The notes under the pieces were generated by a model. It was not told where the DNA came from. It saw nothing but the letters and a program-made list of their open reading frames with translations, and searched no databases. A stretch of 64,000 nt of DNA. It comes from Pseudomonas aegrilactucae (GTDB taxonomy: Bacteria > Pseudomonadota > Gammaproteobacteria > Pseudomonadales > Pseudomonadaceae). The stretch lies in contig NZ_JAHTBI010000023.1 in assembly GCF_019168305.1 (NCBI RefSeq), forward strand, positions 1 to 64,000. The letters run 5' to 3'. Shown piece by piece: positions 16,351-23,990 of the stretch. Both the position numbers and the translations under genes were made by a program. Every line of letters begins with the position of its first letter. The stretch's first letter is position 1.

Positions 16351-17177
16351 GCCACAATCCCCTTGATCAGCTGTTGTTTCTGCGCGTTGTCGAGGAAGCT
16401 CAGCAGCACCTGGTTGACCAGGCGAGGCGACTCTACCGGCATCATATGCCGTTGCTCCTCAAGGATCGCCACCTGGGCGCCCGGAATGCGCTCGGCCAAC
16501 TGCCGGGCCATCTGCGGGGTCGAGCCCGGGTCCAGCTCGCCGGTGGCGATCAGCGTCGGCACCTGGATGCTGCCCAGGTCGTCGGCGCGGTACATGTCTT
16601 GTGTGGCGAACAGTTCATAGGTGGTCAGGTAGCCCTGCGGATCGTTGCCGGCCAGGGTCTGGCGGATGGCGGCGATCTGCGCCGGGTTGGCCGCCTGGTA
16701 CTCGCGGCTGAACCAGCGCGACAGGGCGGCTTCGGCATTCGCGTCGGGCCCGTGTTCGGCGGCCTGGGCGGTGCGGGCGATCACGCCTTCACGCTGCTCG
16801 GGGCTGCGGTTGAACACGCTGTTGAGCACCACCAGCCCTTGCAGGCGCTCGGGATAGTGCAGGGCGAAGGCGCGCGCCACCAGGCCGCCCATGGAAAAGC
16901 CGATCACCGTGGCGTGCGGCACTTGCAGGTGCTCCAGCAGCTCCAGCAACTGGTCGGCGTAGCCGAGCAGGCCGGTGCCGGGGGCCGGGCGCGGGCTGTC
17001 GCCGTGGCCGAGCATGTCGTAGGCGACCACGCGGTAGTGCGTGGCCAGGCCGACGATCTGCCCGCCCCACATTTCTTTGTTCAGGCCCACGCCGTGGATC
17101 AAGACCACGGTCTGGCCTTGGCCGGTCGCCAGGTAACTGGTGCCAGCCGGGGTGCGTTCAGCGGTGAGCCGAATCAT
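16347..17177 (-). CDS. Alpha/beta hydrolase
   Basis: 276-residue alpha/beta-hydrolase fold enzyme. It shows an oxyanion-type HGVGLNKEMW motif, nucleophile elbow GFSMGG (Ser about residue 98), acid near ATGELDPG, and a catalytic His in EEQRHMMPVE. Relatives include RutD, PcaD and MhpC-type C-C/C-N hydrolases. The ATG at 17177 has an AGGAG Shine-Dalgarno. In this operon it may remove a formyl or amide group, or open a lactone, after the ALDH step; the substrate is inferred only from context. Confidence 0.88.
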   Translation of the reverse strand: MIRLTAERTPAGTSYLATGQGQTVVLIHGVGLNKEMWGGQIVGLATHYRVVAYDMLGHGDSPRPAPGTGLLGYADQLLELLEHLQVPHATVIGFSMGGLVARAFALHYPERLQGLVVLNSVFNRSPEQREGVIARTAQAAEHGPDANAEAALSRWFSREYQAANPAQIAAIRQTLAGNDPQGYLTTYELFATQDMYRADDLGSIQVPTLIATGELDPGSTPQMARQLAERIPGAQVAILEEQRHMMPVESPRLVNQVLLSFLDNAQKQQLIKGIVA

Positions 17178-17206
17178 GGAGCGCTCCTGCAATGCCGTTG
17201 TTGTTA

Positions 17207-17794
17207 TTACTGGGCTTTTTCGGCAGCCAGTTCTTCCAGATCGATGTAGCGGTTACCGATGCGCGGGTGCAGGCGGCCACCGTCGGCGCACCCCAGTACC
17301 ACGACGATTTCGTCGGCACGCGGGGCGTCTTCGATCTTCATTTCCAGGGTGATGTAGTGCGAGCGCAGGCCTTCGTCGTCCTTGTGCATCATCGGGATCT
17401 GGATCGAGGTGCCCGGGCCGCCGCGCTTGTTGGTGAAGCTCAGGTAGCTCTTGGCCTTGACCGCTTCACGGTAATGGTTGCCGAAGCGCAGGGTGTGGAT
17501 CACCGCCGAGGCGTGTTCGATCTCGCCGTCGGCGCCCACCACGGCAGCCTTGCCGTAGGCTTGGATCTTGTCGGCGCCGCCGATGATGCCCACCAGGCGT
17601 TCGACCATCAGTGCACCCAGGTCGGAGCAGTTGGCGCGGATCTCGGGCTTGAGGTCGTCGACGAAACCGTTCAGCCATGGGTTCTTGATCACCACTGCCA
17701 GGCCCACCATGGTCACCGGCTTGTCGGCGGCCTTGCCGCCCTCGATGAAGGTTTCTTCGACATAGCTGACGATCTTGCGAATTTCGAAACTCAT
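17207..17794 (-). CDS. DUF1185 'amino acid synthesis' family protein
   Basis: 195 residues, start ATG at 17794 with GGAG Shine-Dalgarno. Matches the DUF1185 / AA_synth family (MSFEIRKIVSYVEETFIEGG, GAVVGADGEIEH-like segment, KRGGPGTSIQIPMMHKDDEGLRSHYITLE). The family name is historical; no reaction is established. It is the first gene of the main operon (DUF1185, hydrolase, ALDH, flavin reductase, PcaC-like, gntR, NUDIX) right behind the operator at 17831. That prominent position suggests a core, possibly uncharacterised, catalytic role. Confidence 0.85.
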   Translation of the reverse strand: MSFEIRKIVSYVEETFIEGGKAADKPVTMVGLAVVIKNPWLNGFVDDLKPEIRANCSDLGALMVERLVGIIGGADKIQAYGKAAVVGADGEIEHASAVIHTLRFGNHYREAVKAKSYLSFTNKRGGPGTSIQIPMMHKDDEGLRSHYITLEMKIEDAPRADEIVVVLGCADGGRLHPRIGNRYIDLEELAAEKAQ

Positions 17795-17830
17795 GAGCTG
17801 CTCCGTCTGAGGGATAAGGGGTCTGTGCGT

Positions 17831-17851
17831 ATGATGGTATACCATAATATT
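17831..17851. promoter_or_regulatory. Shared regulon operator, copy 6
   Basis: TGATGGTATACCATAATATT (17832-17851) lies 37 bp upstream of the DUF1185 start and controls the seven-gene leftward operon. The palindrome is ATGGTATACCAT. Confidence 0.75.
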
Positions 17852-17911
17852 GCTAGCGCAAGTCCCCCCGGTGAGTTTGTCGAGGTGGCAGGCGACAGAT
17901 GGCGCGGCGCG

Positions 17912-17959
17912 CGCTACAGCTGTGCGGCGCCTGTAGCGTCTGATGCAACACCTGTAGCG
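17912..17959. promoter_or_regulatory. Upstream activator sites for the sigma-54 promoter
   Basis: CGCTACAG (17912-17919) and CTGTAGCG (17931-17938) form a perfect 8-bp inverted repeat, and a third CTGTAGCG follows at 17952-17959, 21 bp further on (two helical turns). They stand about 80-125 bp upstream of the -24/-12 element, the normal place for enhancer-binding-protein sites. The likely binder is the AcoR-type activator at 21858-23753. Confidence 0.62.
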
Positions 17960-18038
17960 TTGCGGGCCTGCTGGCCATAGGCCGGGGGAGGGCCGCGAAG
18001 GCCCGTGATTACGGGGTAGTGACGTTTCCGGCGGCAAC

Positions 18039-18053
18039 TGGCATGGCGGTTGC
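18039..18053 (+). promoter_or_regulatory. Sigma-54 (-24/-12) promoter of the alcohol dehydrogenase operon
   Basis: TGGCAT-N5-TTGC (TGGCATGGCGGTTGC) matches the sigma-54 consensus TGGCAC-N5-TTGC with the invariant GG and GC and correct spacing. It is 57 bp upstream of the dehydrogenase start. The sigma-54 activator encoded just beyond the operon supports the call. Confidence 0.75.
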
Positions 18054-18109
18054 GATGAGTGGGAGGCGCAGCGCGAAGATTGCGCCACTAATAAGAACAG
18101 GACACTCCC

Positions 18110-20263
18110 ATGAGACAGACTGGCCTAGCCTCGCTTCCCCTCAAAACCCTTGCTGTCGCCGTGCTGCTGAGCCTGGTGGGCCCGGCGCTGGCTGCGGACA
18201 TCCCGGCCAACGTGGATGGCGCGCGCATCATCGCCGCCGACAAGGAGCCCGGTAACTGGATGAGTACCGGGCGCACCTACGACGAACAGCGCTACAGCCC
18301 GCTCAAGCAGATCAGTGACAAGAACGTCGGCCAGCTGGGCCTGGCCTGGAGCTACAAACTCGACCTGGACCGTGGCGTGGAAGCCACCCCCATCGTGGTC
18401 GACGGGGTGATGTACACCACCGGGCCGTTCTCGGTGGTGTATGCGCTGGATGCGCGCAACGGCAAGCTGATCTGGAAGTACGACCCGCAATCGGACCGCA
18501 ACCGCGCCGGCGAAGCCTGCTGCGATGCGGTCAACCGCGGCGTGGCGGTGTGGAAGGGCAAGGTCTACGTGGGCGTGCTCGACGGGCGCCTGGAGGCCAT
18601 CGACGCCAAGACCGGCCAGCGTGCCTGGTCGGTGGATACCCGCGCCGACCACAAGCGCAGCTACACCATTACCGGCGCACCACGGGTGGTCAACGGCAAG
18701 GTGGTGATCGGCAACGGCGGTGCCGAGTTCGGCGTGCGCGGCTATGTCACTGCTTATGACGCCGAGACCGGCAAGGAAGCCTGGCGCTTCTACACAGTGC
18801 CGGGCGACCCGAAGCTGCCGCCCGAAGGCAAGGGCATGGAAATCGCCGCCAAGACCTGGTTCGGCGATGCCTACGTGGAGCAGGGGGGCGGGGGTACCGC
18901 GTGGGACTCGTTCGCCTACGACCCGGAGCTGAACCTGCTGTACATCGGCGTGGGCAACGGCTCGCTGTGGGACCCCAAGTGGCGCAGCCAGGCCAAGGGC
19001 GACAACCTGTTCCTGTCGTCCATCGTGGCGGTCAACGCCGACACCGGCGAATACGTGTGGCACTACCAGACCACCCCGGGCGACGCCTGGGACTACACCG
19101 CCACCCAGCACATGATCCTGGCCGAGCTGCCGATCGACGGCAAGCCGCGCAAGGTGCTGATGCAGGCGCCCAAGAACGGCTTCTTTTATGTGATCGACCG
19201 TGCCACCGGCGAGCTGCTGTCGGCCAAGGGTATCGTGCCGCAGAGCTGGACCAAGGGCATGGACATGAAGACCGGCCGGCCGATCGTGGATGAAGACAAC
19301 GCTGCCTACTGGAAGAACGGCAAGCGCAACCTGGTGACCCCGGCGTTCTGGGGCGCGCACGACTGGCAGCCGATGTCCTACAACCCGAATACGGGGCTGG
19401 TGTACATCCCGGCGCACATCATGTCGGCCTACTACGAGCACATTCCCGAGGCGCCCAAGCGCAACCCGTTCAAGAGCATGTACCAGCTGGGCCTGCGCAC
19501 CGGCATGATGCCCGAGGGCGCCGAGGGCCTGCTGGAAATGGCCAAGGGCTGGTCGGGCAAGCTGATCGCCTGGGACCCGGTCAAGCAGCAGCCGGCCTGG
19601 GAAGTGCCCTACGTGACCATCTTCAACGGCGGCACCCTGAGCACCGCCGGCAACCTGGTGTTCGAGGGCAGCGCCGACGGGCGCGTGATCGCCTATGCCG
19701 CCGACACCGGCGACAAACTGTGGGAGCAACCGGCCGCCAGCGGGGTGATGGCGGCGCCCGTCACCTACAGCGTCGACGGCGAGCAGTACGTGACCTTCAT
19801 GGCCGGTTGGGGCGGTGCGTTCTCCACCTTTGCCGGTGCCTTGTCGCTGCGTGCCGGTGTGCAGCCGTTCTCCCAGGTGCTGACCTACAAGCTGGGCGGT
19901 ACGGCCAAGCTGCAAGAGCCCGCGCCACGCCCGGATGCGCCACCGCCACCGGCACTGAGCAACGACACCGCCTCGATCGAGGCCGGCGCCAAGCTGTATG
20001 ACGGCTACTGCTCGCAGTGCCACGGCATCCATGCGGTCAGCGGCGGCGTGCTGCCGGACCTGCGCAAGCTCACCCCGGAAAAACACCAGATGTTCCTCGG
20101 CATCCTCTTTGGTGGTCGCGTGCCGGACGGCATGCCGTCGTTCGCCGAAGCCTTCACCCCCGAGCAGGTCGACCAGATCCACCAGTACCTGATCAAGCGC
20201 GCCCACGACCTCAAGCACGAAGGCGATACCTGGAAGCAGTTCAGCGCCCAATCATCCAATTGA
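18110..20263 (+). CDS. PQQ-dependent quinohaemoprotein alcohol dehydrogenase (type II)
   Basis: 717-residue periplasmic enzyme. Signal peptide 1-29 (cleavage after ALA), an eight-bladed PQQ propeller with the adjacent disulfide Cys137-Cys138 (GEACCDAV) that lies over PQQ, repeated tryptophan-docking stretches, and a C-terminal cytochrome c domain. That domain has a CSQCH haem site at 634-638 and probable Met ligand in GMPSF (about 675). Such enzymes oxidise primary alcohols to aldehydes and pass electrons to azurin or cytochromes. The fused haem distinguishes it from the PedE/PedH type. It is the first gene behind the sigma-54 promoter and is followed by an aldehyde dehydrogenase, giving a two-step alcohol-to-acid route. 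The exact alcohol is unknown. Confidence 0.93.
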   Translation: MRQTGLASLPLKTLAVAVLLSLVGPALAADIPANVDGARIIAADKEPGNWMSTGRTYDEQRYSPLKQISDKNVGQLGLAWSYKLDLDRGVEATPIVVDGVMYTTGPFSVVYALDARNGKLIWKYDPQSDRNRAGEACCDAVNRGVAVWKGKVYVGVLDGRLEAIDAKTGQRAWSVDTRADHKRSYTITGAPRVVNGKVVIGNGGAEFGVRGYVTAYDAETGKEAWRFYTVPGDPKLPPEGKGMEIAAKTWFGDAYVEQGGGGTAWDSFAYDPELNLLYIGVGNGSLWDPKWRSQAKGDNLFLSSIVAVNADTGEYVWHYQTTPGDAWDYTATQHMILAELPIDGKPRKVLMQAPKNGFFYVIDRATGELLSAKGIVPQSWTKGMDMKTGRPIVDEDNAAYWKNGKRNLVTPAFWGAHDWQPMSYNPNTGLVYIPAHIMSAYYEHIPEAPKRNPFKSMYQLGLRTGMMPEGAEGLLEMAKGWSGKLIAWDPVKQQPAWEVPYVTIFNGGTLSTAGNLVFEGSADGRVIAYAADTGDKLWEQPAASGVMAAPVTYSVDGEQYVTFMAGWGGAFSTFAGALSLRAGVQPFSQVLTYKLGGTAKLQEPAPRPDAPPPPALSNDTASIEAGAKLYDGYCSQCHGIHAVSGGVLPDLRKLTPEKHQMFLGILFGGRVPDGMPSFAEAFTPEQVDQIHQYLIKRAHDLKHEGDTWKQFSAQSSN

Positions 20264-20295
20264 AGAGTCATCCAATTGAAAAGAGAGATTCACCC

Positions 20296-21729
20296 ATGAG
20301 TGACGCCATCTACCAGAACTACATCGCCAACGCGTTCGTCGACAGCGAGGCGCTGATCGAGGTGCACAACCCGGCCAACGGGCAGTTGCTGGGGCGCGTG
20401 CCGCAGGCCAGCGATGCCCAGGTCGAGCAGGCCATCGCCGCCGCGCGTCAGGCGCAGAAGGGCTGGGCCACGCGCCCGGCCATCGAGCGCGCCGGCTACC
20501 TGCGCAAGATCGCCAGCAAGGTGCGCGACAACGCCGAGCGCCTGGCGCGCATCATCACCGCCGAGCAGGGCAAGGTGCTCGGCCTGGCCCTGGTCGAAGT
20601 GAACTTCACCGCCGACTACCTCGACTACATGGCCGAGTGGGCGCGACGGCTGGAGGGCGAGGTGCTGACCAGCGACCGCGCGGGTGAGAGCATCTTTTTG
20701 CTGCGCAAGCCCTTGGGCGTGGTGGCCGGCATCCTGCCGTGGAACTTCCCGTTCTTTTTGATCGCCCGCAAGATGGCGCCGGCCCTGCTTACGGGTAACA
20801 CCATCGTGATCAAGCCGAGTGAAGAGACGCCGCTCAACTGCTTCGAATTCGCCCGCCTGGTGGCCGAGACCGACCTGCCCAGCGGCGTGTTCAACGTGGT
20901 GTGCGGTACCGGGGCGACGGTGGGGCAGCGCCTGACCAGCCATGCCGGCATCGACCTGATCAGCTTTACCGGCAGCGTCGGCACGGGGTCGCGGATCATG
21001 GCTGCGGCGGCGCCGAACATCACCAAGCTCAACCTGGAGCTGGGCGGCAAGGCGCCGGCCATCGTGCTGGGCGATGCCGACCTGGAGCTGGCGGTCAAGT
21101 CGATTACGGCATCGCGGGTGATCAACACCGGGCAGGTGTGCAACTGTGCCGAGCGGGTGTATGTGCAGCGCGAGGTGGCGGATGAGTTCACCGACAAGCT
21201 GGCCAGTGCCATGGCCGCGACCCGTTATGGTGATCCGCTGGCCGAGGCCGACCTGGACATGGGGCCGTTGATCAATCAGGCGGCGTTGGACAAGGTCGGG
21301 CAAATGGTGCGCACGGCCACCGGGCAGGGCGCGCAGTTGGTGACCGGTGGTGCGGTGGCGGATCGCGGGCAGGGCTTTCACTATCAGCCGACCGTGTTGG
21401 CGGGGTGTTCGGCCGACATGGAGATCATGCGCAAGGAGATCTTCGGGCCGGTGCTGCCGATCCAGATCGTCGACAGCCTGGAGGAGGCCATTGCGCTGGC
21501 CAATGACAGTGAGTACGGGCTGACCTCATCGCTGTACACACGCAGCCTGAGCGCGGCGATGCATGCCAGCAACGCGCTGGATTTTGGCGAGACCTACATC
21601 AACCGCGAGAACTTCGAGGCGATGCAGGGCTTCCATGCCGGTACGCGCAAGTCGGGGATCGGCGGGGCAGATGGCAAGCATGGGTTGTATGAGTACACGC
21701 ATACGCATGTGGTCTACATCCAGATCTGA
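20296..21729 (+). CDS. NAD+-dependent aldehyde dehydrogenase (AldA/lactaldehyde dehydrogenase-like)
   Basis: 477-residue ALDH, ATG at 20296 (MSDAIYQNYIANAFVDSE), 32 bp after the alcohol dehydrogenase. Catalytic Cys lies in GQVCNCAERV and the general-base Glu in NLELGGKAPA; the closest type is AldA (lactaldehyde/glycolaldehyde dehydrogenase) with its KSGIGGADGKHGLYEYTH end. It is cytoplasmic and would oxidise the aldehyde produced from the periplasmic dehydrogenase or a short hydroxyaldehyde. Glycolaldehyde oxidation would feed glycolate to the neighbouring glc operon, a speculative but tidy link. Confidence 0.9.
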   Translation: MSDAIYQNYIANAFVDSEALIEVHNPANGQLLGRVPQASDAQVEQAIAAARQAQKGWATRPAIERAGYLRKIASKVRDNAERLARIITAEQGKVLGLALVEVNFTADYLDYMAEWARRLEGEVLTSDRAGESIFLLRKPLGVVAGILPWNFPFFLIARKMAPALLTGNTIVIKPSEETPLNCFEFARLVAETDLPSGVFNVVCGTGATVGQRLTSHAGIDLISFTGSVGTGSRIMAAAAPNITKLNLELGGKAPAIVLGDADLELAVKSITASRVINTGQVCNCAERVYVQREVADEFTDKLASAMAATRYGDPLAEADLDMGPLINQAALDKVGQMVRTATGQGAQLVTGGAVADRGQGFHYQPTVLAGCSADMEIMRKEIFGPVLPIQIVDSLEEAIALANDSEYGLTSSLYTRSLSAAMHASNALDFGETYINRENFEAMQGFHAGTRKSGIGGADGKHGLYEYTHTHVVYIQI

Positions 21730-21747
21730 TGCCTAGCTAGCCTGTCC

Positions 21748-21836
21748 CGGCCTCTTCGCTGGCAAGCCAGCTCCCACAGGTTTTTTGTGCGCACCGCCAA
21801 ACCCTGTGGGAGCTGGCTTGCCAGCGAAAGGGCCGG
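21748..21836. repeat. Paired REP elements forming a long hairpin
   Basis: Arms 21748-21780 and 21804-21836 are nearly exact reverse complements over ~33 bp (CTCTTCGCTGGCAAGCCAGC ... and its partner), with a 23-base loop. It lies between the convergent ALDH and activator genes, so it probably ends both transcripts. Confidence 0.75.
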
Positions 21837-21857
21837 TGAAGCTGGCCCAAACATCAC

Positions 21858-23753
21858 TCACAACCGATCATTCGGCTGCACCACCCCATACTTCTTCATC
21901 TGCCGATACAAGGTCGAGCGCGCTACCCCCAGCTCACCTGCCACCGCACTGATGTTCCAGCGATGGCGACGCAGCACCTCCAGCAACGCGCCCGCCGGGT
22001 CCTGCGTGTCGATGCGCAGCGGCGCACTGCGCTCCATCTGCAGCACCTCAGCCGGCAAGCACTCCACATCGATCACCCCATCCTCGGCCAACGCCACCGC
22101 ATAGCGCAGGGCATTGAGCAACTGACGGATATTGCCCGGCCACGCATGCGCATGCAGGCACTGGCGCGCCTGCTCGGTCAGCCGCGCACCGGCCCCCTGG
22201 GCCTGCAGCAACTGTTCGATCAACACCCCCCGATCACTGCGCTCGCGCAGCGCCGGCAAGGCCAGGCTCATGCCGCCCAACCGATAGTACAGATCCTCGC
22301 GAAAGCGTTTCTCGCCAATCATCGCGTGCAAGTCCTGGTGCGTCGCCGACACCACCTGCACATCCAGCGCCACCGGCGCCTGCGCGCCAATCGGGAAGAT
22401 CTCGCGCTCGGCCAGCACGCGTAGCAGGCGCGTCTGCAGGTGCGCCGGCATGTCGCCGATCTCGTCCAGAAACAGCGTGCCCCCCGCCGCCAGTTCCAGC
22501 TTGCCCTTCATGCCTTTCTTGTCGGCCCCGGTAAAACTGCCGCCGCGGTAACCGAACAGCTCGCTCTCGATCAGTGTCTCGGGGATCGCCGCGCAATTGA
22601 GTGCGATAAACGGCCCCGAGCGCCGCGCGCTGGCCTGGTGAATGGCGCGGGCGAACGCCTCCTTGCCGGTGCCGGTCTCGCCGGTGATCAGGATCGGCAG
22701 GTCCTTGTCGATCACCTTGCGCACCCGCTGCACCGCCTGCTGCAGGCGTGCATCGTCGCCGGCCAGTTGCTGCAGGTCCGGGTGGCTGTTGCGTGCCACG
22801 GGCCTGGCCGGGGCAGGGCGGTGGCGCTGCGACGGGATGCGCAGGCCGACATCGAGCAAGGCCTGGTCCTGCTGCCCGCGCAGGCGCACGCCGCGCGCGC
22901 CGCCCTGGGTCAGGTGCAGCAGTTCATCCACCGAGGTCGGCAGCAGGCGCTCGATACCTGTACCCAGCAGCGGCGCGGTGTCGCGCTGGTGAGCAACGAA
23001 GGTGGCGCGGTTGGCGCCGATGATGCGGCCGTTGTCATCCAGCGCCAGCAACTGTTCGTTGGCCAGGTCGGCGATGTCGTCGATGGGCTTGAGCGACAGG
23101 GTCAGGCGGTCGCGGTAGCACTCGCGAAAGTGCGCGTTCTCGATCAGACGCGCGTACAGGATCACCAGTTGCAGGGTCAGGTACTGCGCCTCCTTGGGCC
23201 CGTTGCTGTTCAGGCAGGTGGCGTTCAGGCAGCCGCGCAGCAGGCCCTGGGCGTCGAAGATCGGTGCCACCGAGCAGCTCAGGCGAAAGTTGGAGGCCAG
23301 GAAGTGTTCTTCGCGGTGGATGATCAGCGGTTGCGCTGCGGCCAGGGTGGTGCCGATGCCGTTGGTGCCGGCGATCGACTCGTCCCAGCGCGCGCCCACC
23401 ACCAGCCCCGCCTGGGTGTACACCTGGCTGGCCTCGGGCAGGCGGGTGTCGAGGGTGATGCCGTGCTCGTCACTCAGCAGCACCGCAAAGCCTGCCGGTA
23501 CCACGCGTTTGGCCAGGCCGCTGACGCCCTGGCTGGCGATGGCCAGGTACTGCTGGTGCTGTTGCTGGTGGCGACGGATATCGTCGGCGTCCAGCACATG
23601 GGTGCGGCCGGCGGCGCCGGGGTCGAGGCGGTGCTCGACCACGCTGCGGTACCACGACTGCGCGATGACAGGGTCCGGGCGGATGCCGCGTTCGGGGAAG
23701 TGGTCGTCGACGAAGGCTGCGAGTTCGCTCGGGCTGGTCTGCGTGTGCTGCAT
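21858..23753 (-). CDS. Sigma-54-dependent transcriptional activator, AcoR family
   Basis: 631 residues: N-terminal GAF-type sensor (about 50-220) and a linker, then an AAA+ domain (about 328-550) with Walker A GETGTGKE (358-365) and Walker B GGTLFLDEIGD. A C-terminal Fis-type HTH (WNISAVAGELGVARSTLYRQMKK) closes the protein. The sigma-54 contact loop reads GSFTGA (405-410) instead of canonical GAFTGA; the key Phe and Thr are kept. AcoR-type proteins sense alcohols, acetoin or aldehydes. Position and the -24/-12 promoter at 18039 indicate it activates the alcohol dehydrogenase/ALDH operon. Confidence 0.9.
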   Translation of the reverse strand: MQHTQTSPSELAAFVDDHFPERGIRPDPVIAQSWYRSVVEHRLDPGAAGRTHVLDADDIRRHQQQHQQYLAIASQGVSGLAKRVVPAGFAVLLSDEHGITLDTRLPEASQVYTQAGLVVGARWDESIAGTNGIGTTLAAAQPLIIHREEHFLASNFRLSCSVAPIFDAQGLLRGCLNATCLNSNGPKEAQYLTLQLVILYARLIENAHFRECYRDRLTLSLKPIDDIADLANEQLLALDDNGRIIGANRATFVAHQRDTAPLLGTGIERLLPTSVDELLHLTQGGARGVRLRGQQDQALLDVGLRIPSQRHRPAPARPVARNSHPDLQQLAGDDARLQQAVQRVRKVIDKDLPILITGETGTGKEAFARAIHQASARRSGPFIALNCAAIPETLIESELFGYRGGSFTGADKKGMKGKLELAAGGTLFLDEIGDMPAHLQTRLLRVLAEREIFPIGAQAPVALDVQVVSATHQDLHAMIGEKRFREDLYYRLGGMSLALPALRERSDRGVLIEQLLQAQGAGARLTEQARQCLHAHAWPGNIRQLLNALRYAVALAEDGVIDVECLPAEVLQMERSAPLRIDTQDPAGALLEVLRRHRWNISAVAGELGVARSTLYRQMKKYGVVQPNDRL

Positions 23754-23903
23754 GCTGGGCTCCCATCGACCGAGGCGCGCGCCGGGGCAGTGCTCGGTCG
23801 TCTTGTTGTCTCGGGGCCAGGGGCGGGCACCGATCTGTGCCTACCTTAGTCGCTGCGGTGGGAATTTTCAGCTATTAGTGAACGGCTTGACTGTCTGGCC
23901 TGC

Positions 23904-23978
23904 AAGGCAAGCCAGCCCCCACAAGGTCGTGCAGTGCATCTGAACGCACCGCTGCACCTGTGGGAGCTGGCTTGCCAG
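23904..23978. repeat. Inverted REP pair
   Basis: Arms around 23904-23927 (AAGGCAAGCCAGCCCCCACA) and 23956-23978 (CTGTGGGAGCTGGCTTGCC) pair with a few mismatches. It lies in the gap between the activator promoter region and the end of glcB and is a probable transcript end for the glc operon. Confidence 0.65.
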
Positions 23979-23990
23979 CGAAAGCGCCCG

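Noticed and set aside
13885..16620. Very long rightward open frame (over 900 codons) antisense to the PcaC-like, flavin reductase and ALDH genes
   Set aside because: It mirrors three well-defined genes on the other strand and has low-complexity Gly/Ala/Gln/His-rich translation, as expected from GC-rich codon shadows.
18125..20251. Leftward open frame of about 700 codons inside the PQQ alcohol dehydrogenase gene
   Set aside because: Antisense shadow of a gene with full catalytic and haem motifs; no domain or Shine-Dalgarno of its own.
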